Shown here: in pieces, positions 41,682 to 44,368 of the stretch
How the letters are laid out: the number at the start of each line of letters is the position of its first letter
Numbering within the stretch: position 1 is the first letter of the stretch
Assembly: GCA_023133595.1 (NCBI GenBank)
Contig: JAGLWF010000003.1
Coordinates: 1-44,368, forward strand
Reading direction: 5' to 3'
Source: Nanobdellota archaeon
GTDB lineage: Archaea > Nanobdellota > Nanobdellia > Woesearchaeales > WJKV01
Length of the DNA: 44,368 nucleotides
Notes under the pieces: model-generated
Seen by the model: only the letters and a program-made list of their open reading frames with translations
What the model was told of the DNA's origin: nothing
The model's database searches: none
Position numbers and translations under genes: made by a program

Positions 41682-42890
41682 CTACAGATCTAGCTTATTC
41701 TTCAGAATGTTCTCGATCTTCTTCTTAATATCTTGTGGGATTGAAACAGTAATATCTCTTGTCCTGCCATATCTCCCTTTTGAAATGGTTTTTGCATTTA
41801 TTATACCTAGCATGTCCAGTTCTCCAATTATGTCAGATACTCTCCGTTGAGTCAGTGGTCGTTGATTTGTCTGGAGACAGACTGCTTTGTAAACATCATA
41901 AACTTCGCCAGTGTGGATAAAATCGCGTCTTTTATTGAAAATAGAAAAGATTGAATAAAGTACAATATTAAATTGTTTTGGCTGGCAATCTACAGAATCT
42001 ATGATTCTGTCTTTTTCAATCTTATGCTCTGCATCATCTAAATGTGAGATCTCGATCTGCGAGAAACCTTTTCTCTCTGCGACTTCCCCTGCCACTCTTA
42101 ATAATTCAAGAGCGCGTCTGGCATCTCCGTGCTCGCGCGCTGCGTAAGCAGCACATTTTTCAATCATGCCATCACCGATGACATTGGGTTTAAATGCAAC
42201 TTTTGCTCTTGATTTCAATATATCTTTCAATTGCATTGCATTATATGGAGGAAATACTATCTCCTCTTCTGAAAGCGAAGATTTGATTCTTGGATCAAGG
42301 TTATTTGCAAACACAAGGTCATTGGAGATCCCAAGGATACTTACTTGTGCATTGGATAATTCTGAATTAATCCGTGTTAAAGAATACAATATCTCGTCAC
42401 CAACCTTATCAACTAATTGGTCAATTTCATCTAAGACCAAAATAAGGACTTTAGGCTTGTCATCAATTAATTTAAAAAATATCTTATAGACTTCTTCTGT
42501 CGGGAGTCCTGTTGCAGGGACACTGCCCCCTAATTTTCTTATGAGCTCTGCTATCAAGCGATATTCTGTGTCTGCGACCTTTTTGAGCTTGCAATTTATG
42601 TATAAAACATTAACAGGGATTTCTTTGTTTTTTGCAACCTCCAGGATCTTGTTTGTTGTAAATTTGACAGTTACAGTCTTTCCTGTGCCTGTCTTACCAT
42701 AAAGGAATAAATTAGATGGTTTATCTAATCTTAAAGAAGGTGCCAGAACTTCTGCTATTTGGTTAATACTGTTCTCTCTATGCTTGATGCTTTCAGGTGT
42801 ATAATCTGATTGAAGAACTTTTTTATTTTTGAATAACGGTTCTTTTTCAAGGAACTTCTCAAAAAAATTAATTAGCCTCTTTTCCGACAT
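41682..42890 (-). CDS. orc1: origin recognition protein Orc1/Cdc6
   Basis: Initiator ATPase that binds origin boxes and helps load MCM. Walker A GKTGTGKT is at 65-72, Walker B LILVLDEIDQL near 148-158, sensor-type region LSNAQVSILGISND, and a C-terminal winged helix (about 300-395) with RPLTQRRVSDII. Length 402 aa is typical. ATG 42890 has AGGTGA just upstream. The gene lies next to an AT-rich intergenic region with origin-box-like repeats, and one such box lies between its TATA box and predicted start of transcription, which would allow autoregulation. Confidence 0.95.
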   Translation of the reverse strand: MSEKRLINFFEKFLEKEPLFKNKKVLQSDYTPESIKHRENSINQIAEVLAPSLRLDKPSNLFLYGKTGTGKTVTVKFTTNKILEVAKNKEIPVNVLYINCKLKKVADTEYRLIAELIRKLGGSVPATGLPTEEVYKIFFKLIDDKPKVLILVLDEIDQLVDKVGDEILYSLTRINSELSNAQVSILGISNDLVFANNLDPRIKSSLSEEEIVFPPYNAMQLKDILKSRAKVAFKPNVIGDGMIEKCAAYAAREHGDARRALELLRVAGEVAERKGFSQIEISHLDDAEHKIEKDRIIDSVDCQPKQFNIVLYSIFSIFNKRRDFIHTGEVYDVYKAVCLQTNQRPLTQRRVSDIIGELDMLGIINAKTISKGRYGRTRDITVSIPQDIKKKIENILKNKLDL

Positions 42891-42942
42891 GAAATCACCT
42901 TTTTTTAATAAACAACGACTTTCTCGCTCTTTGTTTCCAACG

Positions 42943-42962
42943 TTTTCCAGACGAAAAGAAGG
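42943..42962 (+). repeat. origin recognition box-like repeat A
   Basis: TTTTCCAGACGAAAAGAAGG resembles the archaeal ORB pattern (TTTCCAG..GAAA followed by G-rich bases). It lies between the orc1 TATA box (42963-42970) and the predicted start of transcription near 42940. Confidence 0.6.
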
Positions 42963-42970
42963 TATATAAA
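42963..42970 (-). promoter_or_regulatory. TATA box of orc1
   Basis: Minus-strand TTTATATA centred at 42966.5; predicted start near 42940, leaving a leader of about 50 nt. Origin-box-like repeat A directly follows it. Confidence 0.55.
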
Positions 42971-43300
42971 TATTTCTTTATATCTATCAAGGAGTGACCC
43001 CTTTATTTCCTTTGGAGATTGAATTTTTGCGCTTGGATTGTTTTTTATTTTTGATTATTTATTGATTATTCTTGTTTTTTGTAAATAAATTAAACTTTCG
43101 TTTTAATAAAAACTCGATTTTTTACGTTAATTTATTTTCAATATAGAAAATAAATATAAATATAATATTTCATATATAATATAATAATAAATATAATTAT
43201 TAATAATAATATAATAGAAAATAAATGATAAAAAGATAAAGAAAGAGATTGAGATTTGAAAAAAAGAAAATCAAAAACAACTCGATTTTTTTGATTTTTA

Positions 43301-43322
43301 CTTTCCAGGCGAAATCATAGGG
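43301..43322 (+). repeat. origin recognition box-like repeat B
   Basis: CTTTCCAGGCGAAATCATAG followed by GG shares TTTCCAGxCGAAA with repeat A, in the same orientation, 358 nt away across the AT-rich core. Confidence 0.6.
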
Positions 43323-43353
43323 TGACTGTGAAAATCACTTACGAGAAGTCAGG

Positions 43354-43377
43354 GTTCCAAAAAATTTCATTTGGAAC
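43354..43377. terminator. perfect 8-bp inverted repeat downstream of aIF2-beta
   Basis: GTTCCAAA and TTTGGAAC flank 8 nt, just after the aIF2-beta stop codon. It may end that transcript before it enters the origin, or form a paired origin-box site because it contains TTCCA in both arms. Confidence 0.45.
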
Positions 43378-43387
43378 TCAAATATGC

Positions 43388-43792
43388 TTAAATGAGCCTT
43401 ACAGGATGTTTAGCACCACATGCAGTGCATTTCAACATGGAAATTCCTTTTTCTTTGATAAGCTGAGTATCAGGTTTTCCACAATCTGGGCATAGAACAT
43501 AAGTATTTGCATACTGCCTGATCTTTTGGTTTATCAGGGTTGCAGAGACCTTACTTCCAAGAATTAATCTTTGGCCAATAAGTTTGCCTGGTGTTGCAGT
43601 CTCTTTTAGAACATATTTCAGAAGATGCTCAGGATCCCTCCCTAGTGTTTTCGCAATTTGGACAAAATTGCTAACAATAGTCCTATTTCCCTGGATGTGT
43701 CCAAGTACTTTAGGAAGTTCGAACCGCTCCTTGCTTGTGATGGCTTCTGGCAGCTCTTTCCTTGCTTTTTCCAGTAATTCTTTATATTCCAT
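43388..43792 (-). CDS. eif2b: translation initiation factor 2 subunit beta (aIF2-beta)
   Basis: Subunit of the factor that brings initiator tRNA to the ribosome. The 134-aa protein has the central domain (RFELPKVLGHIQGNRTIVSN near 23-42, then LKYVLKETATPGKLIGQRL) and a C-terminal zinc ribbon with CPDCGKPDT and CTACGAKHPV. Length and order are normal. A TATA-like TATAAAAA box at 43828-43835 (plus-strand reading) gives a short leader. The gene is transcribed toward the origin region. Confidence 0.96.
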   Translation of the reverse strand: MEYKELLEKARKELPEAITSKERFELPKVLGHIQGNRTIVSNFVQIAKTLGRDPEHLLKYVLKETATPGKLIGQRLILGSKVSATLINQKIRQYANTYVLCPDCGKPDTQLIKEKGISMLKCTACGAKHPVRLI

Positions 43793-43862
43793 TTTTATGC
43801 TGATATTTAGTGATTATTTGGTCTTAGTATAAAAAGTTTGACAATATTGTAAGCACAACCTT

Positions 43863-43868
43863 TTTAAA
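43863..43868 (+). promoter_or_regulatory. TATA-like box of the SpoIIM-like gene
   Basis: TTTAAA centred at 43865.5, preceded by CCTT; the ATG at 43894 lies 28.5 nt away, which again suggests a leaderless mRNA. Confidence 0.45.
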
Positions 43869-43893
43869 TATGAACTATGTTTAAAATTTTGGG

Positions 43894-44368
43894 ATGGTAC
43901 TTGAATCTTTATTACGCTATGACAAAATCAGGAAGAATCCGCTTTTAGTTTTCTTGATGGGTTTTATGTATTCCTCGATCGCAGTTGCGATCGGACTCCT
44001 ACTGTTCAAGAATAATGCCAGTTTGATCATAGTATTTTTCACTGCATTCGCAGCTTTCCATTTTATGTATGTTTCAATCAAAAATGAAGAACGAAACGAT
44101 CTCTTGATTGAGAATGAATGGTCGCTCCTGAAAGAACATAGCAAGACAATAGCCTTGTTTGTCTTTTTATTTTTGGGATGTTTTGCAGCTTTTACATTAT
44201 GGGCGGTATTGTTGCCTGAGAATGTGGTAAACTCTTTGTTCAGTGTGCAGCACCAGACAATAAGCAACTTGAATGCTTCTGTTGCAAGCGGGTCCGCGAT
44301 ATATCCAAAATATATTGCTTCAATCTTCTTCAATAATGTGAAAGTATTAATCTTCTGCATCCTGTTTT
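43894..44368 (+). CDS. SpoIIM-family (DUF95-like) membrane protein, truncated by the window end
   Basis: At least 158 codons; the frame is open at the right edge. It begins MVLESLLRYDKIRKNPLLVF, then a TM helix (about 17-40), a second one (about 43-60), a cytosolic loop (KNEERNDLLIENEWSLLKEH) and a third TM helix (about 84-107). The last visible part, SIFFNNVKVLIFCILF, matches the conserved start of the SpoIIM core. Archaeal members are uncharacterised; in Bacillus the namesake acts in membrane remodelling during sporulation, which does not apply here. Confidence 0.82.
   Translation, partial: MVLESLLRYDKIRKNPLLVFLMGFMYSSIAVAIGLLLFKNNASLIIVFFTAFAAFHFMYVSIKNEERNDLLIENEWSLLKEHSKTIALFVFLFLGCFAAFTLWAVLLPENVVNSLFSVQHQTISNLNASVASGSAIYPKYIASIFFNNVKVLIFCILF

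Larger units (their letters stand above)
42891..43387. other. oriC: predicted chromosomal replication origin (oriC)
   Basis: 497-nt non-coding region beside orc1/cdc6. It holds two same-orientation origin-box-like repeats, TTTTCCAGACGAAAAGAAGG (42943-42962) and CTTTCCAGGCGAAATCATAG (43301-43320, followed by GG). A stretch of about 100 nt that is almost pure A/T (about 43127-43230) is a likely unwinding element. Two 13-bp direct repeats ATAGAAAATAAAT (43143-43155, 43214-43226) and two copies of AACTCGATTTTTT (43111-43123, 43279-43291) are also present. Position next to Orc1 and this repeat content are the standard archaeal origin layout. Confidence 0.75.

Noticed and set aside
43127-43230. AT-rich tract as a possible gene or insertion
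   Set aside because: It has no reading frame or repeat ends and fits the unwinding element of the origin.
43917-44360. Minus-strand frame of 147 codons at the right edge
   Set aside because: It is antisense to the SpoIIM-like gene, which has a promoter and coherent membrane topology.

Overview
The window is a stretch of archaeal chromosome, most likely from a DPANN archaeon of the Woesearchaeota/Pacearchaeota/Nanoarchaeota type. The archaeal assignment is secure: it carries an archaeal-order ribosomal protein operon, Orc1/Cdc6, both subunits of the archaea-specific DNA polymerase D, PCNA, a histone, Hjc, TFE and aIF2-beta. The DPANN assignment is an inference. It rests on a single-chain PriS-PriL primase, a family of large exported proteins familiar from DPANN genomes, very tight gene packing and an AT-rich sequence. 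Many first genes of transcripts start 26-28 nt from the centre of a TATA box, so they are probably leaderless. Others use strong Shine-Dalgarno sites such as GGAGGTGA.

Layout. 1-5060 (minus strand): ribosomal protein operon uL3-uL4-uL23-uL2-uS19-uL22-uS3, running off the left edge, with one promoter and a leader of about 230 nt. 5094-8220 (minus): PolX and the fused primase, divergent from htpX (plus). 9163-11419 (minus): carbamate kinase followed by a P-loop protein related to cyclic 2,3-diphosphoglycerate synthetase. 11465-14471 (minus): MBL hydrolase, a small coiled-coil protein and a Hef helicase-nuclease, divergent from a small membrane protein through an exactly symmetric promoter. 14792-18811: a degenerate M50 protease homologue, TraB-family protein, PRC-barrel protein, a 6-TM protein, a lipoprotein and a small secreted protein. 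18958-23883: M42 aminopeptidase and the ADP-forming acyl-CoA synthetase alpha subunit (plus), facing the beta subunit, which is coupled to an ABC exporter (minus). 23945-26930: three small OB/CSD-like proteins, PCNA, histone, Hjc and TFE. 27069-28292: a conserved 83-aa protein and a Cys-rich membrane protein. 28289-35547: a cell-surface operon. 35621-36406: a TrmB regulator. 36630-42890: polC-polB-orc1. 42891-43387: a predicted replication origin. 43388 to the end: aIF2-beta and a truncated SpoIIM-like membrane protein.

How it fits together. The window is dense in replication, repair and chromatin functions: origin, initiator, PolD, primase, clamp, PolX, Hef, Hjc and histone. The PolD large subunit ends in a PIP-like motif that could bind the PCNA encoded about 11 kb away. 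Energy metabolism is represented by ADP-forming acyl-CoA synthetase and carbamate kinase, both of which make ATP by substrate-level phosphorylation, as expected for a fermentative, possibly host-associated cell.

The least explained items are a 94-nt inverted-repeat-bounded element. It is present twice, at the same distance from leaderless starts of membrane protein genes. Others are the multi-gene surface operon, the symmetric bidirectional promoter, the structured leader of the ribosomal operon and the trio of OB-fold-like genes. No tRNA, rRNA, CRISPR array, transposase or phage gene was seen.
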